DNA from: Didymodactylos carnosus
Taxonomy: Eukaryota > Rotifera > Eurotatoria > Philodinida > Philodinidae
Assembly: GCA_905250885.1 (NCBI GenBank)
Contig: CAJNOQ010001002.1
Location: forward strand, 1-37,639
Length of the DNA stretch: 37,639 bases
Reading direction: 5' to 3'
Shown here: positions 1-12,754 of the stretch, one piece after another
Numbering within the stretch: position 1 is the first letter of the stretch
Layout: each line of letters starts with the position of its first letter
Program-made: the position numbers and the translations under genes
The notes under the pieces: generated by a model
Database searches by the model: none
What the model saw: only the letters and a program-made list of their open reading frames with translations
Told to the model about the DNA's origin: nothing

Positions 1-533
1 GCTTGTTGTGGTCTATTTGGTGATGATGCATCTAAATGTCCATCTGGGTTATTATTATTATTAATCAAATGACTTTGTTCAATCATTTGATTTGGTGTGG
101 CAACATTTCTGGGTGAATGCAAATTTGTTAGACTATGTTGCTTCGATGGTGACTGTGAAATAGGCGCTACAGACGATACCTGTGGTGAATTGATCAAGAA
201 TTTCGATGTTGTCTCGTTTGATGGCGAATGTAATAATGTTGCATTAGGTGATACATGATGAGTCTCATCGAATGGATTTTGAACAAGAATTGTCATTGGA
301 TTTGAACTCTCAATACTTGATGTACGAATCATGGGTGAATTACGATTTGGTGTAGATGATGATTGTATACGTAGATCTCCAGGTGAACTACCAATACAAA
401 CATTTTCTTGTTTAATTTCAATATTATTTGAAATTGATTCGGTCATAAATAATGATGGTGATCGTATGTTAATTGTTTCTTTGAGTAATGATAGCGCTTT
501 TTCATCGATTGTGGGGGTATACTGTTCTTGTTT
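1..533 (-). CDS. Partial exon, Ser/Pro/Asn-rich, probable continuation of the KMT2C/D-like gene
   Basis: On the minus strand an acceptor-like site (pyrimidine-rich, ending TTCAAG, AG at 534-535) is followed by about 177 codons without a stop, running off the left edge. The peptide begins KQEQYTPTIDEKALSLLKET and continues as disordered sequence rich in Ser, Pro and Asn, with repeated SP and TP dipeptides (SSPGDL, RNSPMI, LHSPSN, QSPSK). It has no recognisable domain. KMT2C/D proteins have very long disordered middle regions before their C-terminal FYRN/FYRC/SET block, and strand and spacing fit, so continuation of the upstream gene is the simplest reading. A separate gene cannot be excluded, because the upstream exon also ends in a stop. 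Confidence 0.55.
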
Positions 534-1284
534 CTTGAATAAATAAATTATTTACAAGACAATAAACGAACAAAATAGCTTTTAATCCCTGTTTGCATAA
601 ACTAGGAGAAGCTTAGTGCATAATATCTGCACAAAGCCATCTAAAATAGAATAAGTGCAGTTTTAGAACGAAAAAGTTTATAGATAGTCAATGGATACTT
701 CAAAATTGATTGATGAGTGAATTTCTCGGTTGAGCGTGATCCTCTCTATAGAACTGCAGAAAATTCCAGTGACTTTTTATTATGTGACGGACTAACCACT
801 TAGAACGCAAATAACCTTTGTCGCAAATCGATGTTCAAATAACTCAGTGTCATAGAATAGCAATAAAACAGTAGAAATTTAACTTTCATAACGACTTTTT
901 TTGTTCTTCCTCATTTCAAAACAAAATCAGCAGTGAAGACCGTTTAACAAAAAAGAAAAATATTTAACAATAACCATCAAAATCGCACAGATCCTTCTGT
1001 AAAAACAAATAAACAAATAAAAGATGATATGGAATAAAAACGGATATCAAGCAAACAAACCGGGTTCTTTAAAGCAAGAAATATCTGTTCTTCCTGAATA
1101 CTAAGTTAGACATTCATAGTGTTTATAGCGAAAAACACCATGTTTACTAATTTTGATGTTAGAGACACGCAAAAAAAAATAGAATGCAAAAGAAATCAAT
1201 ATGTACTATTCAATATAGTTCGAAAAGGGCTATCTATTCTAGAAAAAAAAAAGTTATCATCAAAACAAAGAGCCCGTTCATATA
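534..1284 (-). other. Non-coding gap, probable long intron or intergenic spacer
   Basis: No sustained reading frame is seen on the minus strand. Read on that strand the stretch is AT-rich with several pyrimidine tracts ending in AG, for example near 1235 and 985. Any of these could be an acceptor for a very small exon, but none is convincing. TTTATT near 776-781 reads as AATAAA on the minus strand, so a polyadenylation site for a gene ending at 1285 is possible. Donor candidates in the upstream exon are GTATTT after GAAC near 1318 and GTTGTT near 1327. Confidence 0.4.
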
Positions 1285-4200
1285 TTATCTGGATTCATTC
1301 GTTGATAATATGGAAGAAATACGTTCAACAACATCGTTTGTTGTTTCTGTTAAATTCGAGGATGACGTATTGATAACATGCGTATAGCAATCCTTTGTTT
1401 GACAATTAAACGGTAGAACATGTGATTGTTGCTGTTGTTGATGGTGATGGTGAAGAAGAAGAGGTAGAGAAGGTGATCGACATTGACTCCAATCAAAATC
1501 ATGCGTCAGTAAATGAAAATTGTCATTTGATTGATTACCGGCTCGTGCACAACTGACTGCTGCCCGTCTACTTGTTTGAAATTGCCGTGAAGTATAACTT
1601 TCACTTGTTCCAGCACTCACAGAAATTTCACCCCGTCCTTGTATAACATCATTAATAACTTCGTCTACTTTTTCTAAAACGTCAGCTGCCACGTCTAGAA
1701 CAAAACAAGAACTAAAAAGCGTGCTGCCTCTTTTCAAGTTTTGAAATAATGAAAGAAAATGTTCTTTAAATTTACATTGCGTTGAATCTATGCGTGATGT
1801 TTTTCTTGTCATTGGTAATACGTTATCGGATCGTGAGCATTCAAGCTGCAAATAGAATAAAAACGTATAGTAAAAATTGAATATAAGCAAAGCTCATTTT
1901 AGCATACCTGTTGATTAGGAGATGATGGTTGCCGAAGAGGTAGTATAAAACACGACGATGATTTTGTTGCAGAATTTACGCTAATTTCACAGTCAAGTGA
2001 TACTGTTGAACACAAAGCAAAAATAAGAACGTGATTATTAAGCTTCAGGTTTTCTTTTTTTAATGTACCTGGCGGAGTTCCAGAACGACGTTTGTTTGGT
2101 CTGGAAACGATCTCTCGTTTAGATCTTTTAGTTTGCTGTTGTTGTTGTGGTTGTTGTTGCTCGGTTAACAAAGTCTGATACTCAGAACAGTGTGGTGTTA
2201 CTGACTGTGGTGGTAAACAATATAATCTCGGTTGTTGACGAAATGAATTTTGCTGTTGAGCCTATGATGTATGTTGAAAAAGCAATGAGAAAATAGCGAT
2301 TAGCTTATTATACAACAAACTCACAAAGCATGGAAATGAACATTCACTACTGTCGTTGTTAACAAATTGTGCAGGTGTCACTTGTTCAAAGTGAGCATAT
2401 GAATGTAAACCATCAGAAATAAAATGTCCATCATTATTAAAATAGTCTTTTTGTGCGAACAAATCATTTTTGTCCGGGAATAAAGTTGTTTTTTGTTGTT
2501 GTTCATGCTTTTTCCCGAGTTGTGTGTGACAAGTTTGATTTTTTAATATCATCTCTCTCATCGCTAACATTTGATTAGATGTGAATGAATGATATAAAAC
2601 ATTATTGGTCCCTGGTTCAGATTTAATGAGTGGAAGATAAAACTCAGGTGTACCCGCTTGTGTTACTTGAAATAATTGATCATTCTGATTTGGTCTGAGA
2701 CAATTTACACTACCAATATGATTATTCATTCCTAATTGAAGTGATACTGTAAATAAAAAGAAAATAAACAGTCTGACAATGGTATCAGAAGTAATTAAAA
2801 AATGAGTTTACCTGGTTGATATTGTGATACTGGACGTAAATAATCAATTTCATTAAGTAAACTGTGGTCATTTGTCTGATGTAGTTGCTGTTCATCATTC
2901 GAATGTACTGGCATCCACACAAAAGAGCTAAAATAAAAATCTTCCGTTGAATTGATTAATAAAGAACCAATATGAACCAGAAATTATTAATAATACAATA
3001 AAACTGTATGATTCATTTCCGTGCACAACTTACTCATTTCTATTTTGGTTCAATACAATATTTTGGTTTATACGATGCTGTTGTTGTTGTGCTATAGTCT
3101 GATTTGTCACATTATTTCCAAATGTTGATTCCATCATTTCCCGTGCCATATTGCTAATTATTTGTTTTGAATTATCATTAGCACCAGTGGTTAGTGGGTT
3201 CGTTGGGACAGATAGATCGCTTCTCGAACAATGTACAGCGCTGTCTTTCGATTGTGCTGAAATATAAATGTAAGGATGTTTTAACCACAAACAGCAATAT
3301 ACTACGATTTACATCTGTTAACAATCGTGCCGTCACGTTCATCTGTGACAAACTGAATAAAATCTTCAATATCCGATGATACAGGTACTATAGAATAAAA
3401 TAAATGTCATTTATACAGTATACGATTTTGTCATTGTTTTTACCATTTTCAATTGTTGAATTGCCCATAAAATAATTGAATAAAACTTCGAAGCCCTCTT
3501 GCTCAAACAAGTCTACAAGAAAAGACAAAAGAAAATCAATCATTGACGAACTTTGGCATCAACCAATGATCAAATGAGAAACGATCACTCTTCCGATATT
3601 ATTTACCGAAACAGAACTATAAAAAAAATTGAATGGATATATAAATTCATTAAACTTACTTATGTCATCATCATCGTTCATATTTTTAACATTAGAAACG
3701 CCTCCTTGAGTTGTTCGTGGCTGTTGTTGTTGCTGTATTGATATTTTTTTCCTTTTCATTAAATTATTTAGTATATCCGATTCAAGTTGAATGGTATACA
3801 TCGAATTATCATTATGATTTGTTAACGTCGTTGACGTTATCGTTGGAATATCTCCACTGTTCTCATCCATGACACAACTATCATTACTTTTAAGAAAAGC
3901 CAAACTTCCGTTTGTCATTATATAGTCATCTATATTATTGTGGCGATCATTTGTCATTTTATTTGATGCTAATGTTCTAGTTGAAACAACTAAATTATTA
4001 CCAAAAAATGCTTCCTGAACAAAAAGAAAATTTTTTTTACTAATTAGCTTTTTTTCGAAATGAAGCAAGTAGGCATTTGCTCTCGATCTATTGACTGCAA
4101 AATTCTTCTCTTCGTTTTCTGTTTACCTGCATTTCTGGTGGCATATGTTCTTCTAATGTACTTTTCCTTTTTCGTCTATTTGATTTATTTCCACGTTGCA

Positions 4201-7200
4201 TTGACATATCATCAAATTCATCATAAACGTTAACATCCATTTGATGCACAGAATTATTCCGTTTCGAACGTGAACGTCCATGACTTTTTGTATAAAACCC
4301 ACCAATACCTATATGAAGAAGATAAGATTGTTTTCAAATCATTTTGTCAACCACTTTTACACGAACCTGAGTATCCTTTTGCTAGTTTATTCACTTTTTT
4401 CACAATTGTTTCATCATGCACACCTGCTGTTTTACTAGTAATAGTTGCTACAGTTTGTTCATCGTTTTGATTTTGTTTTTTTACTGTTTTCGACTTTTTA
4501 ACTTGTGGTGGTGAATAAATAGCGTTGTTTAATTTTGTTCGAATATATTTCAATTGTGATAGACCAGAATCCGTCAGATAAACACCTTCGTCGTAAATAC
4601 CTCGTTTCGGTTGAGCTAATGGTGGTGATGGCGATGAATGATCACTGATTTCTTGATCGAACGATGAAATTCTACGTTGACGATCTATTAAAACTGTTTG
4701 ATCACTAAGTGAAGAGGATGGTTTACATAACAAACAAGTAAATGTCCATTCATCATTATTCCATTGTTCATTAATCCGATCTTCATTAGGTATATTTTCA
4801 CACATAGCATGTGACCATCTTTCACACTTAACACATTGTAGTACAAGTTCATTATCTTTGTATGATTTACTACATACAGAACAAACTCGAGCAGAATAAC
4901 ATGGATCACATTCAGTATAGTTGTTTTTCCACGAACAAATGGAATCATTATGAGAAGGACCAGGCGCCGTTGAGCCACATTTCAAGCATCGAACACACCT
5001 AGAAATCAAGTATATGCTAACTTTTTCCTGTATTCTATAAACCTGTCAACTTCAACTTTACCATTGACATTTCCAATTTCCTTTTGGCACTTGATCGAGA
5101 GGTGGTTGTAAACAATATGTATGATACGAAATATCACAATCGTCACAAAGTAATAACAGATTTTCATCTGTTGTTTTTCCACAACCTTCACATACTGTGC
5201 AATCAAGACAACGCCATCCCCTTTTCAAGATAACTTTAGACAACTAAATAAAACAATTCAATTTTAAAATATTAATATTTGTAAAAGAAATAGAATAATA
5301 CAAATTACTTTTGTCACTCCAGTACCAAATGCGCAAAATGTATGATAACATTGACCACATTGTGTGCACGATATTAAACGACCTTCTTCTTTATCCAACA
5401 AACCAAAACTACCACAACATACACACATATCCTAAATATACAATAGGTGATCGTAAAAAAAATTTAATTTCGTGTTAATATACCTGATCAAGTATGAATT
5501 GTTCATCTGCTGAACATAAAACCGTCACTGCATGATGTTCGTCATCATCTCGCTTCACCACCCCAACCGTATAATAGTCATCACAGAATATTGAATGTTT
5601 TGGCAATGATGTGGTTCCTGTTGTCTACAGTATGAAACAGATACTTCCGTTTAAACAAACATTATTTCTTTAAGTAGAGCTCAAGTCTACCTTGTTTGTC
5701 GATATGTCACTGTCAGTGTTCGCTTGCATTGCCGACTGTTGGAAAGGATATGCAACAGATAACGTTTTTTCTTTCGATTTCTTCGGTCTTCCTCGCCGCA
5801 GCGGTTCTTCACAAACTACGGTTGCTGTAATTGGTATACGACGTTTCCCATTGTTCCGTGTCTATTATCAACCACAAATAAGATTTAAATTAAGTAGCAG
5901 AGATAAAGAAATACTTACGCGTTGTGCAAGTTGTTTTTTTTGTACACAGCCACTACTACCATTAGAGGATGATGCACGACGATAAATTGACGACGGTTTG
6001 CCTTTACAAACCCGATAGCTTACAGCTGACGTTAAACTATTTTTTCCCTATTCCAAGAGAGAGACCTTGTTAAATAAAAAATAATCTTTTCAAGCTAAAA
6101 CATACAATTTTTTTATCATCTACAGTATTTAACTGAGACAATATCAATGTTGAGGATGACAGTGATTCCTCATCGATTGTTTTAACAGCATTAGTTGCAT
6201 CATCGAATGAAACGCTACTTGATTCATCAAATCCAATTTGAATCGTATCACAACTACTATGAGGGCTAGATAATGAAGAGATTGTAGCTGTTCTATAACG
6301 TTGATGTTGAGTGTTCATTGTAGCAAATGTTCTTGGAGGACGGTTCGAAATAGAACGAGCCTTCTAAAATAAAATCAAAATGATATACGATACAAGAATA
6401 GAGGCAAAATTAGAGTTCAAGCTGAACAGTTTATCAGTTCATCAGTCCGGCTATATTGTGTGGTATTAACATTAAAAAATTTTAGATTTTTCTCATATTT
6501 CCAACGCAAATACGACTTATTTATAATTAGATAAAAGTCAATATATTATTTGAGTTATATTCAAGTTTTTTGAATCACAAAATTTCCTTTTCAGAAAAAA
6601 TATTAAAAAAAATAAAAATTTGAATGCACTTCAGGATGTCAATCATTATAACAACACAAAAAGATGCTCTATGAAAAGTCAGAAATGTATATACTAAAAT
6701 TCACAATTATCCCGGAATGAATCCTTGTTCATTTTCAAGATCCTCCTGATTGTACACTTGATACTTAAATTGAAACTGTTGCGTATAGGATGTAACTGCC
6801 ATATAAACAGGAGTTATTTAATATGTTATTTTATATGTAGCTTTCATAGACGAATCATTAGATTATGATGTTCACGGCGGATGTTCACGACTAAGAAAGA
6901 ATTTCAAAATGCTCGATTCTGCTCTGTTCATCCATTTACTTAAAATTTTCAACTGACCGATCAAACAAGCAAAGCAGTTTCTGACAGCGTTAGAATATTT
7001 TTACAACGATTCCACTGGCAGCTAAAATATGCAAAAACTTACAAAACTTTCTTCAGTTGATTCTTCACCTTCAAAAAGTCTAGAAAACAGGAACAGAAAT
7101 GCTATTAAACTATCAGCGAGATAGTTTAATATCGACGAGATAGTTTTAATATCAATAAAAATCCTACCTGTCACCATCGTCCAAACTCTCTTGTTTAGGC

Positions 7201-7373
7201 AAAAGAGGAGATTGTACGGGAGTACTTGTCAGATCGGGTTCTAGTAAAACGAAACTTATTTGTTAATACAACATTTTCTTATTGAATTCTTTATTCTTAC
7301 CAGAATTTGGACAACAAAAATCATTCACATCAATATTTTCCAGAGAAACAACACAAGTTGGAGTAGACGTCAT
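1285..7373 (-). CDS. KMT2C/D: KMT2C/KMT2D (MLL3/MLL4)-like protein, N-terminal and central part, 21 exons
   Basis: Exons, 5' to 3' on the minus strand: 7373-7301, 7240-7168, 7079-7043, 6363-6106, 6047-5919, 5861-5691, 5624-5484, 5431-5309, 5243-5062, 4998-4367, 4308-4127, 4014-3660, 3512-3444, 3387-3313, 3256-3034, 2927-2812, 2746-2325, 2261-2069, 2002-1908, 1845-1776, and 1694 to about 1285. All phases agree. Residues 1-294 are acidic and low-complexity, with an AT-hook (RRGRPKK) in exon 6. Residues about 295-470 are three consecutive PHD fingers: DMCVCCGSFG, then GWRCLDCTVCEGCG with LLLCDDCDISYHTYCL, then WCVRCLKCG. This order and wording is diagnostic of the central PHD cluster of KMT2C/D, nuclear COMPASS-type H3K4 methyltransferases that mark enhancers. 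QEAFFG near residue 667 is a second family signature. The rest is Gln/Ser/Asn-rich. The SET end is outside the window. A TAA at 1287-1285 closes the last exon unless it splices on to 533-1. The donor at 4366 (GTTCGT) is weak. Confidence 0.9.
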
Positions 7374-7392
7374 ACACTAAATACAATCATCT
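7374..7392 (-). promoter_or_regulatory. Acceptor-like site 3 nt upstream of the KMT2C/D-like start codon
   Basis: On the minus strand GATTGTATTTAG is followed by TGT and then the ATG at 7373. An acceptor so close to the start suggests spliced-leader trans-splicing, or a 5'-UTR intron whose first exon is not recognisable. The same arrangement occurs at the other starts in this window. Confidence 0.5.
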
Positions 7393-8074
7393 TAAATGGG
7401 TTCAGTATAATCTATAACTAATAATACAGTACAAACTAGTTTTTCCGCGTATAGTCTAAGAGAATAAAGTTTAAAAAACCTTTCTCATTTATTCTTTTAC
7501 AAATAAACTTCATTAGTTAACAATTTTTTTTGCTACAAGTTCGTTTCTCTATCAATAAGAATATAACAGTCTACTTTATCTCCATATAATCTATAAAAAC
7601 TATCTTAGAAAATTTATCTGATTATATCAATAAACTATCGTTTCGGTAAATTTCTATCTTTTTATCTCTTACTTTCTTTTTTATGTTTTTTCTTCCATTT
7701 TTTCAATTTGGTGTCTATGCCTCTAACTAATCAAACTAAAAACAAGAGACATCTAGAAATAAGATTGGCTCAATGTTTTGAACCAATTAAAAATTTATTA
7801 TTAAACTCTTCTCATCCGACTATTAATCAATAAAATATTATTAAATAATGCAAATCGCAAAGAAAATCGTAGCTGTTTCATGTTAGGTTGAGGATTGTCA
7901 TATTCTATCAGTTTCGTTGACAAAAAAGAGCAACACTATCGAAGTTTGCCATTTCAGGTTTACTGATACCATCTTTTTTTACGAAACTTTGAAAAAGTAA
8001 AGCGGATAATTTTTTCATGTTTTCGGAAAGTGACTTGACTCATGAGTGCTGTCTGATACAGAAGCAAAGAATCT

Positions 8075-8220
8075 GGGAGATGTTTCATACAGATTCTTAA
8101 ATGCTCGACTTAACTAGAAGTCTAGACTTAAGTCAGACTTAGGTCTTTGTTTTGTATACTTACGTGTTAATTTTATACACTTAAGTCGAGCACTTAAGAA
8201 TTTTTATGAAACACCCTCCC
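8075..8220. mobile_element. Short inverted-repeat (MITE-like) element
   Basis: The left end reads GGGAGATGTTTCATACAGAT and continues into TCTTAAATGCTCGACTTAA. The right end, read on the other strand, is GGGAGGGTGTTTCATAAAAA continuing into TTCTTAAGTGCTCGACTTAA. The arms pair over about 40 nt with few mismatches around a core containing CTAGACTTAAGTC and GTATACTTACG. At about 146 bp without coding capacity it fits a miniature inverted-repeat element. No clear target-site duplication was found. Confidence 0.6.
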
Positions 8221-8698
8221 GATCTATATGTTGACGAGTTGGTCAAAAGTGTGTGCCACAGATAAAACAGTTTGCTATGTTCACAACTCTACCAATCATG
8301 TTTGCATCTCTTGCTCTAGAAATGCATTCCAGTGTGACACTTTAATCCTCATACACTGAATTATCATGCACATTCGTTTTTGCATTAAAATTTCAAACTT
8401 TTAGTGTAATCTACAATACTACATTCAAGTTTTGCTTTGAGCAATGATAGATCTTTGTACTTCATGGGGATGCCAGAGCGGATTAAAACTTAGTGAGCCT
8501 TAATTGTAGGGACGATGCCATATCAAAACTTGTAAGGGAGTTAAGTACATGTTTTTAATAAATCTTGCCGCTTGTGGTGATATTATAAAGGAGAAAAGAT
8601 GAGTTCAAACCGCATAGACATTCTTTCTCTCATTTGAAATTTTACGGCATACCCTACTTAAACGACGGTTTTAATTCTGTAGAATAAAATACAAAATC

Positions 8699-9103
8699 TT
8701 AAAAAACAGGGGGTTGTATCACGAAAAAACTTAAGTCTAAGTTTAAGACCGACTTAAGTCCGGGGACTTAAACCGTATCACGAAAAAGACTTAAGTTGGC
8801 GCTTTGTTTACTTTTTAAAAGTCGTTGACAACAGTGGCAAACTTCGGATAAAAATCCGCAAAATAACGAAATATTTATTCTCTAATCCTTAGAATGTCGT
8901 TTTCGTCGAATCGTATTGTTAAATGCCTGATCTATTCAAAAAATGCGTCAATGACTCAAGTCCGACTTAAGTTTTCGGTCTTAACTTTAAGACTACATTT
9001 TCCATGACTTAAGTTTTTTTGTGATACGGTAAAACCTAAGTCAAAGACTTAAGTCCAAATTTTTACTTAAGTTTTTTTGTGATACGACCCCTAGGTGTTT
9101 TAA
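8699..9103. mobile_element. Nested inverted-repeat element with GTATCACRAAAAA termini
   Basis: The left end reads GGGGGTTGTATCACGAAAAA, then ACTTAAGT. The right end, reverse-complemented, reads TAGGGGTCGTATCACAAAAA, then AACTTAAGT. A second, inner pair of the same unit lies at about 8786-8811 and 9003-9028 in mirrored order, so the element is a palindrome within a palindrome. TTAA flanks both sides (8699-8702 and 9100-9103), which would suit a TTAA-targeting transposase, but TTAA is common in such AT-rich DNA. No coding sequence is present. Confidence 0.65.
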
Positions 9104-11074
9104 CGGAAAAGTTGATTTTCTCTTTGATCTTAGTTACATTTCTTTTAGAATTATTATGAACTGATTAGACATGTTGATGTGTAACATGATTGATATTGAT
9201 GCTGCTTGTATATCTGATGTCCACCTGACGATCCACAATCCATTTCGTGTGGAGAAAACTAGATCTTTTGTTATAGCCGAAGGTTAGCCGTCAAATGAAC
9301 TCAATTAAAGCATTCTTCCCATAAGAGAAGTACGCTTCTAGTCATTTAAATTTACCCTGAACGTTCAAACAATGAATTATATCTCAGCTTCATAAGCTAA
9401 CTATGCCATATACCTAATAATTAATTAAACAGTCTAAATTCCGATGTCCTACAACTGAAAACTTAGTGAGGTTGGTTTTTCTTATAGGAGAACTTGGTGA
9501 ACCTCAATTCTGTCAATTTCCGTTGTTTCGCCACCTATACATAACATGAGTTTGGAAAACGTTGGCGTGTCCCTCCTGGTACAAAGTAGAGTTTTTCTTT
9601 CTTCATAATGGTATGTGTTGAAGATGATAATGAAAAATAATGTGTCTGATTTTGTTGGCAAAAAATTTCAAATAGCTAGGTTTGATTTTTTGCAAATAAT
9701 AGTAACTAGTTGTATTAATTAGTATCAATAATCTTAGGATGAAAAATTTTCGATAAATAAATCATTTAAGTGTTTTTTTAACTTTTAGATATGAAGAATA
9801 ATCAACGAAACATTACTATTTGTTCTGCTGAACGTATTAATCCTCTATACATGTGTGCGAGCATATAACGATAGAAAAAGAAAGAAGAATAATGAACGTC
9901 ATTGTTTTTCGCTTTTATTGCAAAAAGGCAATGACAAACAAACGCTGTAGCAACAAACATGCACTTTACGAAAACAAGATTAACGTCATATTTTATTGAT
10001 CCAATTAAAATCAATACTATCACCAAGTATTTATTCTACAGTATGTAAAAACCAAGCATTATTTCTTTGTTTTGTTTCATCCAAAAAATGGTTGGAATAT
10101 TTTTAGAAAATACGCTTTCAATTCTGAAATTTCAGCCTTTTTAGTATGAGTTCTGTTCTTGTATGTCCATCACTTAGTTTGTTTTTGCATGAATTTTTTC
10201 TTGTATTGTTTTTTTCTATTACTGTTTAGCTAATCATAGATGTATCGAGTTAAGAAATGAGAAATAGTGACATAATAACATAAAAAATAAATATTCACAG
10301 TCTACAATATTATTTATCGATCACGTTTTTAAAGGCCAATTCTTCAGATAATATAAATAGTTTGTTCTTGTTGCGTTGTGCTATACACTGCTATTAATAT
10401 ATCTTCGAAAGAACCATTTAAGGATTACTTTTCTAACTATAGTATGATGCTTTTAGTTTTGTTTAGATTTGTTTGTTATGCTGATTATTTTTTTTCTTCC
10501 AGAGTTGGCCTAAGCAAGACCCTGTTTTTAGTGTAGTGAGAGCCTTTTTATTAGGGATATATTTTGACAATTCTATGATTTGTTAGACATGCATTCAGTC
10601 TGTTTATCTCAAGGGCTCTTCACTTTTCTTCTTAGTCATGATAGAAACAGCACAGATTTAAAATTCAACGCTGTTTATAAGATTGAAAGTGATAATGTTT
10701 CTTAAATTGAAAATTCAAGTAAAATTTAAATAATCTGAAAAGTAACGGTATCAGTGATTAACGGTAGTTTTTGAAAAATGGATATTTAGTAATATTCCAA
10801 ACGAGGAATAATGAGGGAGATAGAGGAATACAAACTTATAATCAACATGGTGTTTGAAAGAAACAGTTAAAATCTCAAATGCTTTTAGCAAACTAACCGA
10901 GACATATATATTAGTGACTGTTTAATTATTTTTCATTATAAGATCAATTTAGTCGATTCGATTCGCAGTTTTCGATTTGAAACTGATTATTACACAACTC
11001 AAAAGATTTTTGAGATAACTGATGCCTTTTTACACTCTCATTCCTGTTATTATAAAAACATAATTTTCTCCCTT

Positions 11075-11092
11075 TATATATATATATATATA
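11075..11092. repeat. TA dinucleotide microsatellite
   Basis: Nine uninterrupted TA units, continuing as TACATATATG. Confidence 0.9.
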
Positions 11093-11903
11093 CATATATG
11101 ATACAGACTATATTTGTTTATTTGTTTACGAATATCCTTCAATCACGAGTTTCTCACATGTGTGTATGTTTGTTTACTACGCCCAAAACTCAAGCGTTTG
11201 TTTATCGATGTCTCTTTGCTGCCTTTTTTTCTACCTACAAATAGATGTATTCAGATTCTCTTTATCGATGTGTTGTTTTTTTTCTTCTCTCCTTTCTGTC
11301 TCTGTTAAGCATTTCTTATTCGCTGAAATCTGCAAATTTTTTCTCTATTCTATCCATCCATTTCATTATATGCGTCTCTTTTATGTTTTTCTTTATTCCT
11401 TCATGTATATATTTGTGTATGTTACTATTTTCATCTTATTCTTTTTAGATGTCTGCAGTATAGAACAACGATGTGGCGTAGAAAAGAAACGTTAATTTTA
11501 TGTGGGTGTTCGATGAAGCGAATGCTGAAGAAATACTCGTTTATGAATTTGATTTTCAATCAATATAGAGAATTCATGGAAATAGTTCGAATTTTTTAAA
11601 AATCGATAAAGTTTATGAAAGAAGTGATTATTTCATTAAGTAGCTATGAATGTAAATAATTAGAATTGTGGCCCTTTTCATCATACTTTCTTAATGTAAT
11701 CAATCTATCATCTCCGACTGAATCAATTCGTATTCAAGGTCAATATATATAAAAACATCGGTGTTTTATAATGCAGTACGCATAATTAGTTGTGGTATTT
11801 TGGTGCTATATTCTTACAAAAACAAGCACCTGTCAGCGAACAAGCAGCTTTTATTTCTACTGCGAATTAAACGTTTAAAGAGGATTCTATCATATTAATC
11901 ATT

Positions 11904-12050
11904 GTTTAGCCGCGTAATCAAATCAAGATGTCGATCAAATCTTTTTTTTATGTTTTTAGTAAAACATCGTACTTGTAGCTTATTCTTTTACTCATAAAGG
12001 TAAGCACTTTTTTTGTCACATTGAAGAATGACGTGAAAGACTATAGTTTA
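11904..12050 (+). repeat. Diverged direct duplication, copy 1
   Basis: TAATCAAATCAAGATGTCG at 11915-11933 recurs exactly at 12768-12786. Similarity continues beyond it with substitutions and small gaps, including TAAGCA followed by a T run and ATTGAA. Its function is unknown. It lies about 1 kb upstream of the ZMYND8-like start. Confidence 0.55.
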
Positions 12051-12754
12051 AAAGTTTTATGGTATACTGGTGATTTCAAAAGGAGAATGGAATAACGTGC
12101 GGCTGACTCTTAGTAGTCGAGCGTTAAGTTGACTAAAAGTGTTCGTATGAACATAGTACATGCTCGAATGTTAGAGACACATTAACTTTTGTTTCTTCTT
12201 GAAATAGGAAGATGTCTGTTTATTAAAAAAATTGTGTGTTTTTTGTGCAGATGAGAAGAAAAGACATATGTTTAACGGTTTTTTCCGAGATTTAAAAAAC
12301 TTATACAATCCACTTTTGGTTATTAAGTGGTTAGAAACGATGCAGATCATCGATTATTCTTAGAGTATTAGACGTAAAATTTGACTCCTTCTATCTGGAT
12401 CTAATCACTGTTGCTGTCCACCACTTTATTTTTAGACTAAACTCTTTGACCTCGTTTACGCAAGTAAGTTTTTCACTTTTATTGACCGCGGACGTATTAA
12501 ATATGTATTTAACATGTATATTATGTATGAAAGCAGATTGATTGGTTGATTATACGTAGTCTACTTTCGCGTACTTTTGTCCTTTTCTTTTTTGCTTTGT
12601 TCTTTCTAGGTTTTTTACGTAAGATATACACATAGTAAAATACATTATTTCAAAAACGTGTTTTTGTTTTCATTTATTGTGTTCGTCATGTTATGGGGGG
12701 AGAGAAAAGAGAAGAAGGAAAAACACTCATGCATTTTTTTCGTTTGCTCTCTTG

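Noticed and set aside
1119..1387. Overlapping plus-strand frames near 1.1-1.4 kb
   Set aside because: They are the antisense shadow of the KMT2C/D-like terminal exon and adjacent A-rich DNA; no start context or domain.
4270..5206. Additional frames overlapping the PHD exons
   Set aside because: Antisense or out-of-frame readings of exons whose true frame is fixed by PHD cysteines and splice phase.
11114..11495. Plus-strand frames rich in Phe, Leu and Cys
   Set aside because: The stretch is T/C-rich, so open frames with hydrophobic composition are expected by chance; no motif or exon borders.
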